Positions 26,367 through 39,042 of a DNA stretch of 64,000 nucleotides are shown piece after piece. The notes beneath the pieces are model-generated. The model made no database searches, had not been told where the DNA came from, and saw only the letters and a program-made list of their open reading frames with translations. The position numbers and the translations under genes are program-made. Location: NCBI RefSeq assembly GCF_937616625.2, contig NC_065575.1, positions 25,853,001 through 25,917,000 on the forward strand. The letters run 5' to 3'. The DNA comes from Mercurialis annua (lineage: Eukaryota; Streptophyta; Magnoliopsida; Malpighiales; Euphorbiaceae). The stretch's first letter is position 1, and every line of letters begins with the position of its first letter.

Positions 26367-28632
26367 TGCGTCGTTTCAATTACCATGTTTATGTCGCGTC
26401 ACAAGTCTCTCTAACGCATTGTTCCGATTACCTATGTATGGTTCGGCTATATTATGCAATGTGTGCATGAAAAGTGACGCTAGATTAGTATTTCGCATCT
26501 CAAGTCTCTTTAACGCGTCGTTGCGATTACCATGCTTATGTCGGGTCACAATTCTCTCTAACGCGTCGTTCCGATTACCTAAGAATGGTTAGGCTATATT
26601 ACGCGAAGTGTGCGTTAAAAGTGACACTAGATTAGTATGTCCCGTCACAAGTCTCTTTAACGCGTTGATCCGATTACCTAAGCATGGTTAGGTTATATTA
26701 CGCAAAGTGTGCGTGAAAAGTGACGCTCGATTTGTATGTCGCGCCTCAAGTCTCTTTAATGTATAGTTTTCGATTACCATGCTTATGTCGCGTCACAAGT
26801 CTCTCAAACACATCGTTCCGATTACATAGGCATGGTTAGGTTATATTACGCAAAGTGTGCGTGCAAAGTAACGCTAGATTAGTATGTCGGGTCTCAAGTC
26901 TCTTTAGCGCGTAGTTCGGATTACCTAAGCATGGTTAGATTATTTTACGCAAAGTGTGCGTGAAAAATGAAGCTAGATTAGTATGTCGCGTCACCAGTCT
27001 CTTTAACAGGTCGTTCCGATTACCTAAGCATGGTTAGGTTATATTACGCAAAGTGTGCGTGAAAAGTGACGCTAGATTAGTATGTCTCGTCTCAAGTCTC
27101 TTTAACGTGTCGTTCCGATTACCTAAGCATGGTTAGGTTATATTACGCAAAGTGTGCGTGAAAAGTGACGCTAGATTAGTATGTCGCGTCTCAAGTCTTC
27201 TTAATGTGTCAGTCCGATTACCTAAGCATGGTTAGGTTATCTTACGCAAAGTGTGCGTGAAAAGTGACGCTCGATTTTTATGTCGCGTCTCAAGTCTCTT
27301 CAATGCATCGTTTTCGATTACCATGCTTATGTCGCGTCACAAGTCTCTCAAACGCGTCATTCCGACCTAAGCATGGTTAGGTTATATTACGCAAAGTGTG
27401 CGTGCAAAGTAACGCCAGATTAGTATGTCGCTTCTCAAACTATTTAACGCGTCGTTCGGATTACCTAAGCATGGTTAGGTTAAATTACACAAAATGTGCG
27501 TGAAAAGTGAAGCTAGATTAGTATGTCGCGTCACCAGTCTCCTTAACACGTCGTTCCGATTACCTAAACATGATTAGGTTATATTACAACAAGTGTGCTT
27601 GAAAACTGACGCTAGATTAGTATGTCGCGTCTCAAGTCTCTATAATGCGGCGTTTCGATAGCGTCTCAAGTCTCTCTAACGCATCGTTCCGATTACCTAT
27701 CATGGTTTGGTTATATTAAGGAAAGTGTGCGATAAAAGTGACGCTAGATTACTATGTCGCATCACAAGTCTCTTTTTCAATTACCTAAGTATGGTTAGGT
27801 TATATTACGCAAAGTGTGCTTGAAAAGTGACATTAGATTAGTATGTCGCGTCTCAAGTCTCTATAATGCGTCGTTTCAATTACCATGTTTATGTCGCGTC
27901 ACAAGTCTCTCTAACGCATTGTTCCGATTACCTAAGCATGGTTCGGCTATATTATGCAATGTGTGCATGAAAAGTGACGCTAGATTAGTATGTCGCATCT
28001 CAAGTCTCTTTAACGCGTCGTTGCGATTACCATGCTTATGTCGGGTCACAATTCTCTCTAACGCGTCGTTCTGATTACCTAAGAATGGTTAGGTTATATT
28101 ACGCAAAGTGTGCGTTAAAAGTGACGCTAGATTAGTATGTCCCGTCACAAGTATCTTTAACGCGTCGATCCTATTACCTAAGCATGGTTAGGTTATATTA
28201 CGCAAAGTTTGCGTGAAAAGTGACGCTCGATTTGTATGTCGCGTCTCAAGTCACTTTAATGCATCGTTTTCGATTACCATACTTATGTTGCGTCACAAGT
28301 CTCTCAAATGCGTCGTTCTGATTACATAGGCATGGTTAGGTTATATTACGCAAAGCGTGCGTGCAAAGTAACGCTAGATTAGTATGTCGCATCTCAAGTC
28401 TCTTTAACGCGTCGTTCGGATTACCTAAGCATGGTTAGGTTATTTTACGCCAAGTTTGCGTGAAAAGTGAAGCTAGATTAGTATGTCGCGTCACCAGTCT
28501 CTTTAACACGTCGTTCCGATTACCTAAGTATGGTTTGGTTATATTACGCAAAGTGTGCTTGAAAAATGGCTAGATTAGTATGTCGCGTCTCAAGTCTCTT
28601 TAACGTGTCAGCCCGTTACCTAAGCATGGTTA
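26367..28632 (-). repeat. Satellite block S4, reverse
   Basis: Orientation flips at about 26367, inside AGCATGCGTCG. Variant order resembles an inverted HOR A unit. The plus-strand open frame at 27814-28074 encodes almost the same repeat peptide as the minus-strand frame at 2982-3260, so these are inverted copies of the same segment. It ends at CATGGTTA next to the viral fragment. No gene seen. Confidence 0.9.
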
Positions 28633-29084
28633 ACACATTACATGTATGACTAGCCAGGATCACAGCCTCACCGTGGGCATTTTATCAGCCGGCATGTTTT
28701 CTTAGTATCTGTTGAAATTTATCGCATTACCATGTTTATGACACAAGGTTTTGATTCACAGGATCCTCAGGAGAGGCAAGTGAAGAGCAATACCCTTATG
28801 CCTTTTATGGCTGGATATGAAAAGAAACAAACATATATGACTATACCTTACTTATAGAAAATTGGAGCAGAGAGATGTTTAGAAACAAGGCATTTTTATT
28901 GAAAGCATAAAATATTACAAAGGTTGTGTGTCCCCCTTTCTTCCTACCAAAGCATGTATTGTACAAACATGACATGTAATACAAAATATTGACATGTAGC
29001 ACTCCATATTGACATGTGGAAAGTTGGAGCCTTTGTTGAGGACATGTGGAAAGTTGTCATTTTGTCTTTATGTGGATTTCGTCC
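28633..29084 (-). other. AT-rich noncoding tail of the caulimovirid fragment
   Basis: No open frame of note. On the minus strand it contains several ACATGTC repeats (about 28965-29050) and an AATAAA at 28895-28900 that could be a polyadenylation signal. It would fit the viral intergenic region, but no promoter can be assigned confidently. Confidence 0.45.
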
Positions 29085-29488
29085 TTATTTGTTGATTGGC
29101 TCATGTGACGGTGATAGATTTGAATCATCCATGAATGATGGGGACCACCGGTTGGCATAATACTCATCTTCATCCGTATTCTTGTCCTTTTCTGAATCCA
29201 TATCCGTATCCGAGGCTTGCGAAAAACCTGCTATGGGATTAAATTCAGTATCCAATAGATGATCTTTCGGAATTGAATCTTGAACTGCTGCTTTCTGTTT
29301 GTTGATGTTCCGCATAGGAGAGTACAGTGTAGAACTTGATGAAAAAGGATGATCTGGATGCTTTTTTCTCCAAAAAATCTTATCTTCCATCTTTAAGCAG
29401 TAAGCAAGAGGATATGTGTCCCATGGTGCAGCTTCTTGATAAGGAGGCCATAACTCTTTAGGGATTACATTATTCCGTTGGAAAATAT
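29085..29488 (-). pseudogene. Acidic C-terminal frame of the caulimovirid fragment
   Basis: The minus-strand frame is open from about 29488 to a stop at 29085; the first Met gives 101 codons from 29390. The C-terminal half is rich in Asp, Glu and Ser (for example DTDMDSEKDKNTDEDEYY) with no membrane segment or enzyme motif. Its position downstream of RNase H on the same strand suggests the end of the viral coding region. I do not recognise a specific protein, so the function is unknown. Confidence 0.5.
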
Positions 29489-29925
29489 AATACTAGAACT
29501 CTCTCCATTCATACTCATGCTCATCCATATGTGTGAGTATAGAATAAGAAAAATGTATGTAGACATGGAATGTTGGACATGTAGTAAAACTATCTGATAG
29601 CTTAAGATGGGGACGATGAAGGATAAGGATCGAGTAAGGATCTTTTCCAATATGTTTTCATTTTTCTGGAAAGGCCTTATCTAGATATAGACACCATTGA
29701 GGGATGGTTTGAAACCATTTAAGAAAGGTCAAAAGATGAGAGTTTTGTTTTTTCCCTTGGAGGACCAGGTGAATATAACGACAAAGGTGAGGGGGTCGGA
29801 AAATGAAAGCTATTGAATAAAGATGGAGGAAAAACAAAAGGAAACAAAGTAACTCCGGAGGCCATTCAAAATCTTCATCTCTTGGGCTTAGATCTAGGAC
29901 CATAAAGGAACCTAGGACCATAGTT
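29489..29925 (-). other. Decayed viral sequence, no recognisable domain
   Basis: Lies between the polymerase remnant and the acidic frame. A 114-codon minus-strand frame (29658-30002) overlaps the polymerase frame's end but reads in a different phase and resembles no domain I know. The frame continuing the polymerase has several stops. Probably decayed virus-derived coding sequence. Confidence 0.5.
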
Positions 29926-31153
29926 TCAGACAAGCTCAGTTTGATAGTAGAACAATTGTGCTTTAGCAAATATCTGTAGCTGTCCCGGAGACATATTATC
30001 AAGAACTCCTGGAGGCGGCTGCATCAAAAGAAAATCTTCTGCCGACATGATAGAATTAAAAGTATAGATCATCGGAATGACTTGTGACACTTGCTGAGGA
30101 GGTCGGCTGAGAAAATCTGGAATAAGATTTTGATTTCCTTTAATATGTTCTACCGTGAAATCATACTTGCTGAACTATTCACTCCATCGAAGTAGTTGAT
30201 TGTTAGGAACAATTTTTCCTTTAAAATTGAGCATTTTTGGAAATGAAGAACAGTCCATAAGTACTTTGAACTTGTGACCGATCAGATGAAATTCAAACTT
30301 CTTGATCCCATATTTGACCGCTAACACTTCTTTAAATGTGGAATGATGATGGGTCTCTGCTTATGAGAATTTTCCACTAGCATAAGCGCATATCCTTTGT
30401 TTGCTGTCTTGTTCTTCTAACAGAATAGCACCCCAAAATTTATCACTGGCGTCTGTCTGCAACATTCTGGTTCCCGACTGAGGAATCAGAAGAGGTGGAA
30501 TTCCTTGCGTCTCGTCCTTGAGAAGCTTGATTGCTTGTGTTTGTTTGTCGGACCAGAGAGGAGGATTCTTCCTTAATAATTTATATAACGGGGCCGCCTT
30601 TTGAGTGAAATTTGGAATGAAGTCTCTCAAATAATTAATAATTCCAAGAAATTGCTGAACCTGTTTTTCAGAGAGACCTTGATCTGGAAACTTGAGCAAT
30701 TCAGCAGCAAAATGTTGTCCAGGCTGATATGCACCATCTTTGAAATTCATGCCGAGATACTCCATTTCTGGTTTGCCAATATACATCTTAGTAGGAGACA
30801 ACATAACTCCAAATTGCTTAGTGATGTCAAAGAAATGTTGGAGTAGTTTCTCATGACTGAATGTATCAAAAGAAAACAATAGAATATCATCAATATAAAT
30901 GAGCGCTGATGGGAGAAGAGGCTCATAAATTTTGACCATGGCTTTTTGGAAAATGGAAGGAGCAACCTTAAGACCAAATGGCATGACTGTCCATTGATAA
31001 TGATGGTTTGGTATAGAGAAGGCTGTTTTATATCTTTCCTCTGGTTTGATGCCTAATTGCCAAAAGCCTGCTTTAAGATCAAACTTAGAGAAAATTCTTG
31101 CTCCTGAAAGATAGGTGAAAAGAGAGGAAATCTTTGGAAGAGGAAACTTATCA
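29926..31153 (-). pseudogene. Caulimovirid reverse transcriptase-RNase H remnant
   Basis: One minus-strand frame runs from the truncated 31153 edge to a stop at 29926-29928, interrupted by in-frame stops at 30361-30363 and 30175-30177. The longest Met-started open part is 30361-30984 (207 codons). Visible motifs are the FDLKAGFWQL-type RT box near 31060, MPFGLKVAPSIFQ, the catalytic YIDD at 30886-30897, the connection motif QQFLGIINYL and the RNase H motif TDASD at 30442-30456. Beyond the first stop, RNase H and a C-terminal DFLSRP-like motif are still recognisable. The family's role is copying viral RNA into DNA in the infected plant cell. This copy has lost protease and the N-terminal RT region and is broken, so it is not functional. 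Confidence 0.85.
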
Positions 31154-34100
31154 TTCGATTACCATGCTTATGTCGCGTCACAAGTCTCTCAAACGCGTCG
31201 TTCCGATTACCTAAGCATGGTTAGATTGTATTACGCAAAGTGTGCGTGAAAAGTGAAGCTAGATTAGTATGTCGTGTCACCAGTCTCATTAACACGTCGT
31301 TTCTAGATTAATATGTCGCATCTCATGTCTTTTTAATGCGTCGTTTTGATTACCATGCTTATGCGCGTCACAAGTCTCTTAAACGCGTCGTTCCGATTAC
31401 CTAGACATGGTTAGGTTATATTACGCAAAGTGTGCGTGCAAAGTAACGCTAGATTAGTATGTCGCGTCTCAAGTCTCTTTAACGCGTCGTCCGGATTACC
31501 TAAGCATGGTTAGGTTATTTTACGCTAAGTTTGCGTGAAAAGTGAAGCTAGATTAGTATGTCGCGTCACCAGTCTCTTTAACTCATCGTTCCGATTACTT
31601 AAGTATGGTTTGGTTATATTACGCAAAGTGTGCATGAAAAGTGATTAGATTAGTATGTCGCATCTCAAGTCTCTTTAACGTGTCAGTCCGTTACCTAAGC
31701 ATGGTTAGGTTATATTACGCAAAGTGTGCGTGAAAAGTGACGCTCGATTTGTATGTCGCGTCTCAAGTCCCTTTAATGCACTGTTTTCGATTACCATGCT
31801 TATGTCGCGTCACAAGTCTCTCAAACGCGTCGTTCCGATTACCTAAGTATAGTTAGGTTATATTATGCAATGTGTGCGTGCAAAGTAACGCTAAATTAGT
31901 ATGTCGCCTCTCCAGTCTCTTTAACGCATCGTTCGGATTACCTAAACATGGTTAGATTGTATTACGCAAAGTGTGCATGAAAAGTGAAGCTAGATTAGTA
32001 TGTCGCGTCACCAGTCTCTTTAACACGTCGTTCCGATTACCTAAGCATGGTTAGGTTATATTACACAAAGTGTGCGTGAAAAGTAACGCTAGATTAATAT
32101 GTCGCATCTCAAGTCTCTTTAATGCGTCGTTTTGATTACCATGCTTATGCGCGTCACAAATCTCTCTAACGCGTCGTTCCGATTATCTAAGCATGGTTAG
32201 GTTATACCAAGGAAAGTGTGAGTTAAAAGTGACGCTAGATTACTATGTCGCATAAAAAGTCTTTTTTAACACGTGTGCGTGAAAGGTGACGCTAGATTAG
32301 TATGTCGCTTCTCAAGTCTCTTTAACGCGTCATTTCGATTACCATGCTTATGTCATGTTACAATTCTTTATAAAGCGTCTTTATGATTACCTGAGAATGG
32401 TTAGGTTATATTACGCAAAGTGTGCGTTAAAAGTGACGCTAGATTAGTATGTTCCATCATAAGTCTCATTTACGCGTCGTTCCGATTACCTAAGCATGGT
32501 TAGGTTATATTACGCAAAATGTGCGTGAAAAGTGACGCTAAAATTATATGTCGCGTCTCAAGTCTGTTTAATGCATCGTTGTGATTACCATGCTCATGTC
32601 GCGTCACAAGTCTCTCAAACGCGTCGTTTCAATTACCTAACATGTTTTAGGTTATATTACGGAAAGTTTGTGTTAAAAAGTGACGCTAGATTACGATGTC
32701 GCATCAAAAGTCTCTTTAACGCGTTGTTCCGATTACCTAACCATGGTTAGGTTATATTATGGAAAGTGTACGTTAAACGTGACGCTAGATTACTGTGTCC
32801 CATCAAAAGACTTATGGTTAGGTTATATTACACAAAGTGTGTGTAAAAAGTGACGCTAGATTAGTATGTAGCGTCACAAGTCTTTTTAACGCGTTGATCC
32901 GACTATTCAGCATGGTTAGGTTATACTACGTAAAGTGTGCGTGAAAAGTGATGCTAGATTAGTAAGTCGCGTCTCAAGTGTCTGCAATGCGTCGTTTCGA
33001 TTACCATGCTTATGTCGCGTCACCAGTCTCTCTAATGCGTCGTTCCGACTATGCATGTGCGTTAAAAGTGACGCTACATTAATATGTCGCATCACAAGTC
33101 TCTTTAATGCGTCGTTCTGATTACCTAAGAACGGTTAGGTTATATTTCGTAAAGTGTGCGTGAAAAAAAACGCTAGATTAGTAAGTCGCGTCTCAAGTGT
33201 CTGCAACGCGTCGTTTCAATTACCATGCTTATGTCGCGTCACAAGTCTCTCTAACGCGTCGTTCCGATAACCTAAGCATGGTTAGGTTATATTACGGAAA
33301 GTGTGCGTTAAAAGTGACGCTACATTAGTATGTCGCATCACGAGTCTCTTTAACACGTCGTTCCGATTACTTAAGCATGGTTAGGTTATATTACGCAAAG
33401 TGCGCGTGAAAAGTAACGCTAGATTAGTTTGTCGCGTCTCAAGTCTCTTTAACGCATCGTTCGGATTACCTAAGAATGGTTAGGTTATATTATGCAAAGT
33501 GTGAGTGAAAAGTGAAGCTATATTAGTATGTCGCCTCACAAGTCTCTTAAACGCGTCGTTCCGATTACCTAAGCATGGTTAGGTTGACGCAAAGTATGCG
33601 ATAAAAGTGACGCTAGATTACTATGTCGCATCACAAGTCTCTTTTACGCGTCGTTCCGATTACTTAAGTATGGTTAGGTATATACGCAAAGTGTGCTTGA
33701 AAAGTGACGTTAGATTAATATGTCGCGTCTCAAGTCTCTGTTATGTGTCGTTTCGATTACCATGTTTATGTCGCGTCACAAGTCTTTCTAACGCATCGTT
33801 CCGATTACCTAAGCATGGTTAGGCTATATTATGCAATGTGTGCGTGAAAAGTGACGCTAGATTAGTATATCGCGTCTCAAGTCTCTTTAACGCGTCGTTT
33901 CGATTACCATGCTTATGTCGGGTCACAATTCTCTCTAACGCGTCTTCCGATTACCTTAGAATGGTTAGGTTATATTACGCAAAGTGTGCGTTAAAAGTGA
34001 CGCTAGATTAGTATGTCCCATCACAAGTCTCTTTAACGCGTCGATCCGATTACCTAAGCATGGTTAGGTTATATTACATAAAGTGTGCGTGAAAAGTGAC

Positions 34101-34182
34101 GCTCGATTTGTATGTCGCATCTCAAGTCTCTTTAATTCATCGTTTTCGATTATTATGCTAATGTCGTGTCACAAGTCTCTCT
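31154..34182 (-). repeat. Satellite block S5, reverse
   Basis: Satellite resumes with TTCGATTACCATGCTTATG. Same monomer and half unit; several truncated monomers, for example near 31300, 32260 and 32810. Variants typical of inverted HOR A recur at 33660-34150. Open frames at 32532, 32935 and 33607 are repeat sequence. No gene seen. Confidence 0.92.
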
Positions 34183-36146
34183 AAGCATGGTAATCGAAAC
34201 GACGCGTTAAAGAGACTTGAGACGCGACATACTATTCTAGCGCCACTTTGCACGCACACTTTGCGTAATAAAACCTAACCATGCTCAGGTAATCGAAACG
34301 ACGCATTAAAGAGACTTGAGATGCGACATACTAATCTAGCGTCACTTTTCACGCAAATTTGCGTAATATAACCTAACCATGCTTAGGTAATCGGAACGAC
34401 GCGTTAATGGGACTTGAGACGCGACATATTAATCTAAGATGTGACATATTAATCTATTATCACTTTTCATGCACACTCTGCGTAATATAACCTAACCATG
34501 TTTAAATAATAGGAACGAGGCGTTACAGAGACTTGTGATGCAACATAATCATGGTAATCGAAACGACGTGTTAAAGAGACTTGAGACGCGACATACTAAT
34601 CCATCGTCACTTTTGAAGCTCACCTTGCATAATATAACCTAACCATGCTAAGCTAATCGGAACGACGCGTTAGAGAGACTTGTGGCGCGAGATAAGCATG
34701 GTAATTGAAACGACACGTTAAAGAGACTTGAGACGCGACATACTAATCTACCGTCAATTTTCCCGCACACTTTACGTATATAACCTAACCATGCATAGGT
34801 AATCGGAACGACGCGTTAAAAAGACTTTAGATGCGACATTCTAATCTATTGTCCCTTTTAACACGCACTTTGCGTAATATAAACTAACCATGCTTAGGTA
34901 ATCGGAAAGATGCATTAAAGAGACTTGAGACACGTCATACTAATCTAACATCACTTTTTACGGACTCTTTGCGTTAGTATATGTCAACCATGCTTAAGTA
35001 ATTGGAACGACGCGTCTTTTAGATTAGTAATCGAAATGACTCCTTATATAACCTAACCATTCTTAGGTAATCGGAACGACGCGTTAGAGAGAATTGTGAC
35101 CCGACATAAGCATGGTAATTGAAACGACGCGTTAAAGAGACTTGTGACGCCACATACTAATCTAGCGTCATTTTTCACGCAAACATTGCATAATATAGCC
35201 TAACCATGCTTAGGTAATCAGAACGACGCGTTAGAAAGACTTGTGATGCGACAAAAACATGGTAATCGAAACGACGCATTATAGAGACTTGAGACGCGAC
35301 ATACTAATCTAACGGCACTTTTCAAGCACACTTTGCGTAATATAACCTAACCATACTTAGGTAATCGGAACGATGCGTAAAAGAGACTTGTGATGCGACA
35401 TAGTAATCTAGCGTCACTTTTAACGCACACTTTCCTTAATATAACCTAACCATGCTTAGGTAATCGGAACGACGCGTTTGAGAGACTTGAGACGCGACAT
35501 ACTAATCTAGCGTTACTTTTCATGCACACTTTGCGTGATATAACCTAACCATGCTTAGGTAATCAGAATGACATGATAAAGAGACTTGTGACGCGACATA
35601 AGCATGGTAATAAAAACGAAGCATTAAAGAGACTTGAGAAGCGACATTATAATCTAGCATTACTTTTCACGCACACTTTGCTTAATATAAACTTACCATG
35701 CTTAGGTAATCGGAACGACACGTTAAAGAGACTTGTGACGCAACATACTAATCTAGCGTCACTTTTCACGCACACTTTGCGTAATATAACCTAGCCATGC
35801 TTAGGTAATCGGAACGACGCGTTAAAAAGAGTTGTGACTCGACATACTAATTTAGAGTCACTTTTCATGCACACTTTGCGTAATATAACATAACCATGCT
35901 TCGGTAATCGGAATGACGCGTTAGAGAGACTTGTGACGCGATCGAAACGACGCGCTAAAGAGAGTTGAGACGCGACATAGTAATCTAGCGTCATTTTTCA
36001 CAGTGTAATATAACCTTACCATGCTTAGGTAATCGGAACGACGCAATAGAGAGGCTTGTGACGCGACATAAGCATAGTAATAAAAACGACGCGTTAAATA
36101 GTTTTGAGACCCAACATACTAATCTAGCGTCAGTTTTCACGCACAC
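34183..36146 (+). repeat. Satellite block S6, forward
   Basis: Orientation flips at about 34183, at CTCTCTAAGCATGG, where a reverse monomer joins a forward half unit through the shared AGCATGG core. Monomers include truncated ones (35020-35050, 36000). No gene seen. Confidence 0.9.
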
Positions 36147-36786
36147 GCTTCACAAGTCTCTCTCCGTCGTTTGGATTTCCTAAGCATGGTTAGGTTATAT
36201 TACGCAAAGTGTGCGTTAAAAGTGACGCTAGATTACTATGTCGGGTCACAAGTCTCTTTGACGCGTCGTTCTGATTACCTAAGTATGGTTAGGTTATATT
36301 GCACAAAGTGTGCGTAAAAAGTTACGCTAGATAAGTTCGTCGCGTCTCAAGTCTCTTTAACGCGTCGTTACGATTAACTAAGCATGGTTAGGTTATATTA
36401 CGTAAAGTGTGCGTGAAAAGTGACACTAGATTAGTATGTCGAGTCTCTTTAACGTGTCGTTTCAATTACCTAAGCATGGTTAGGTGGTAATATTAGGCAA
36501 AGTTCGCGTGAAAAGTGACGCTAGATTAGTACGTCGCGTCTCAAGTCTCTTTAACAGGTCGTTTCGATTACCGTCCTTATATCGTATCACAAGTTTCTCT
36601 ACTGCGACGTTCCGATACCTAAGCATTGTGTGGTTACATTATGCAAAGTGTGCGTGAAAAGTGATGCTAGATTAGTATGTCGCGTCTCAAGTCTCTTTAG
36701 CGCGTCGTTTCGATTACCATGCTTATCTCGCGTCACAAGTCTCTCTAATGCGTCGATTCGATTACCTAAGCATGGTTAGGTTATAT
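36147..36786 (-). repeat. Satellite block S7, reverse
   Basis: Orientation flips after CACGCACAC at about 36146, within a truncated monomer. It ends at GGTTATAT, the left flank of the solo LTR; the last five bases, TATAT (36782-36786), are its target duplication. Confidence 0.9.
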
Positions 36787-37060
36787 TGTTAGTAGTATGT
36801 ACCCTAGGGCCATTTGATCGTATATATTTGTAGAACTAATCCCAATGGCAAAAGATATATATGTTCTATTTGAATTAAGTGTCTCATCAACTAAGTGTTC
36901 ATTTATTACGTATTGTCCTTATCATATTGTGATATTCTATAATACAAGTGATTTAAATAACCGTTCACGATCGATGGGGTCCTACGAATAAGGGCATCAC
37001 ATTTTCCCGGAAAGATCGTCATCTCTGTTTATTCTCCTAATTAGTAAAGAGTAACCAATT

Positions 37061-39038
37061 TGTAATATCCCAAAATATTTAAGCATTTAATTGGACTACG
37101 TGTCCAGTCCTGTTTCGCCAAGGTGGCGATATTGGAAATAATTTTCGAGAAACTTAATATTATATTTCAATTCTAAAGTTAGAATTGGAATTAGAAGGAA
37201 AAATATCAAGAAAAGCTCGAATTGATCGTATTCCAGAGGCGAATCACGGTAAGCTTGTCGTTTTACCGTTTAATTGGATATATTTGGAGTTATATCGATT
37301 CAAAGTTTTAGGCCACGAAACGATTATATCGTTTTAATCGATATTAGAATTGGATTATAGTGTTTTGAGCTTAGATTAAGCGTTTCGGATGTGTTTGGAA
37401 CGTTTTCATGCCGGAAGCACGTCGGAATGGCCAAGAGCGGGTGTTACGCGGGCGCGTAACATAGTTACGCGGGCGCGTAACATAGTTACGCGGGCGCGTA
37501 ACATAGTTACGCGGGCGCGTAACATAGTTACGCGGGCGCGTAACAAACTTGCGCGGGCGCGCAAGTACTTTGCGCGGGCGCGCAAGTACTTTGCGCGGGC
37601 GCGCAAGTACTTTGCGCGGGCGCGCAAGTACTTTGCGCGGGCGCGCAAGTAGACTATGCGGGCGCATAGTTTACGTGAAGCACTTATACGATATTTTCGC
37701 CCCGCTATGACCCCGTTTTCCGACTTTAAGAGTGTCGGACATCAAAAAGGAAATACGGACCCCGAAAACGATAAATATAGGTATCGAGCATGACGTATTC
37801 GATTAGGGTTTCGAGATATAAGAAACTTATGATTAGAAATCGATGAGTAAGAGATATAACAAGTATCTCGCCTAAGTCTTAGAACACGATCAAAGTTAAA
37901 AGACGTCTTAAGAATAAGATCGAGTAAACCTAAGTTTATAACTTAGGGTTTTGATACTAAGCCTACGTTTATGGATTAAACGTACAGGTAACTCGACTAA
38001 GTAGCGTACATACCGGCAAGCTACCAGGCCAACGAGCTGGATAGCTACGAGAACAACGCATGGAGCTTACGCATGCGGGATTATAATAATGCAGTTTTGG
38101 ATAGCAGTCACTGTGAGTGGCAATTTACTTTCGCGTATTATTAGTATAAAAGTTATTTTCATATATATACGTATATTGTTTTCACGCATCGCATTATATA
38201 CAATTGATTGGATGTTATATGTTTATTTAATTTCTATATGTGAGAACTAGTATGCGATCCGAGGAAACTAGCTACCTATTGGGTGTCAATAGGCTGTGTG
38301 ATCACCAGTATCGAGTCAGTCTAGTATGTTTGCATTGAGAAATGACTTGACACAGCTGGGAGCTGTTGATGAATATGAAATTTACGATTGGGTTATGATT
38401 TAGATACGCAGAGTGAACTCGGCTACGGTGTAGCCTGGAAGTCCCCGTATCTAGTGGCTGGGCCACCAGCGAGTTGGACTCGCAATTGATATTTATGATT
38501 GGGTTGAACGATATATGATTATTCGAGAGATGTGTCGCATGCTAGGATATTAGTTTCGTACGGATCAAATACCTGTTTATATGTTTTGTATTATTGTTTT
38601 CTTGAGATGCGATGTTATATTTTTATATTAATACCGTTAGTAACTTGCAAGCTCACTCAGTATTTTCCCAAATACTGACCCCTCACTCTGATGTTTGCAG
38701 GTAGACAGAGTCGGATCAGACAAACCAGCTCCACTGTGCCAGAAGTCATTGGACTTGCACAAGTATGAGTTCTTAGAGCTGCAGTAGTCAGTAGTTGTTA
38801 GTATTAGATAGACGCTTTAACTTCAAATGATATTTTATATTGTAGACTCTGATATAATACTTTAATATCTATAAGTGTATTATCTAAAAAGAGTTCTTCT
38901 GAAAATGTTTTAATATATATCATATATTATACTTTTAATTGCGAAAAATTATTAGTGGTTTTAGGCTTGCTACGGGTTTCGGAGCTACCACTCCCATTCC
39001 CTAGCGCCGGTCTCGGCTCAATAATTTGGGTCGTGATA
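37061..39038 (+). repeat. 5' LTR of the nested element
   Basis: 1,978 bp, from TGTAATATCC to CGTGATA. Contains the palindrome array at 37443-37669. By eye it differs from the 3' LTR at six bases, all transitions, and by one net 21-bp unit. It starts with TG but ends with TA instead of CA. Confidence 0.92.
37443..37669 (+). repeat. 21-bp hairpin array in the 5' LTR (5 A, 5 B, 1 C)
   Basis: Eleven short inverted repeats with 21-bp period. Type A is GTTACGC-GGGC-GCGTAAC (five copies), type B is CTTGCGC-GGGC-GCGCAAG (five) and type C is CTATGC-GGGC-GCATAG (one). The centre GGGC never changes, and every base change in the left arm is matched by its complement in the right arm. Open frames across it (VTRARN- or ARARK-type repeats) appear in several frames because 21 is a multiple of three, so coding is unlikely. 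Confidence 0.92.
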
Positions 39039-39042
39039 ATTG

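Larger units (their letters stand above)
28633..31153 (-). mobile_element. Endogenous caulimovirid fragment (degraded)
   Basis: Unique sequence of about 2.5 kb inside the satellite, read on the minus strand. It holds the downstream part of a caulimovirid polymerase (reverse transcriptase and RNase H), then a decayed stretch, a short acidic open frame and an AT-rich tail. It is cut abruptly at both ends by satellite: the reverse transcriptase frame is already open at the 31153 edge and lacks its upstream part. No target duplication is visible. Caulimoviridae placement rests on the RT/RNase H motifs; a Florendovirus- or Petuvirus-like source is my best guess but the genus is not fixed. No integrase was seen, as expected for pararetroviruses. 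Confidence 0.8.

Noticed and set aside
27814..28074. Cysteine-rich open frames of the KSDARLVCRVSSLFNASFRLP type, found in many satellite blocks
   Set aside because: They are translations of the satellite. Lengths 99 and 48 are multiples of three, so a frame can persist, and the half unit lacks the TAG found in each full monomer. The frames stop at every full monomer (PKHG then stop) and have no promoter or codon signal.
37389..37667. Repeat proteins of VTRARN and ARARK type in the LTR, on both strands
   Set aside because: Open in several frames at once because the hairpin unit is 21 bp. The structure is explained by the palindromes, and the frames lie inside an LTR.
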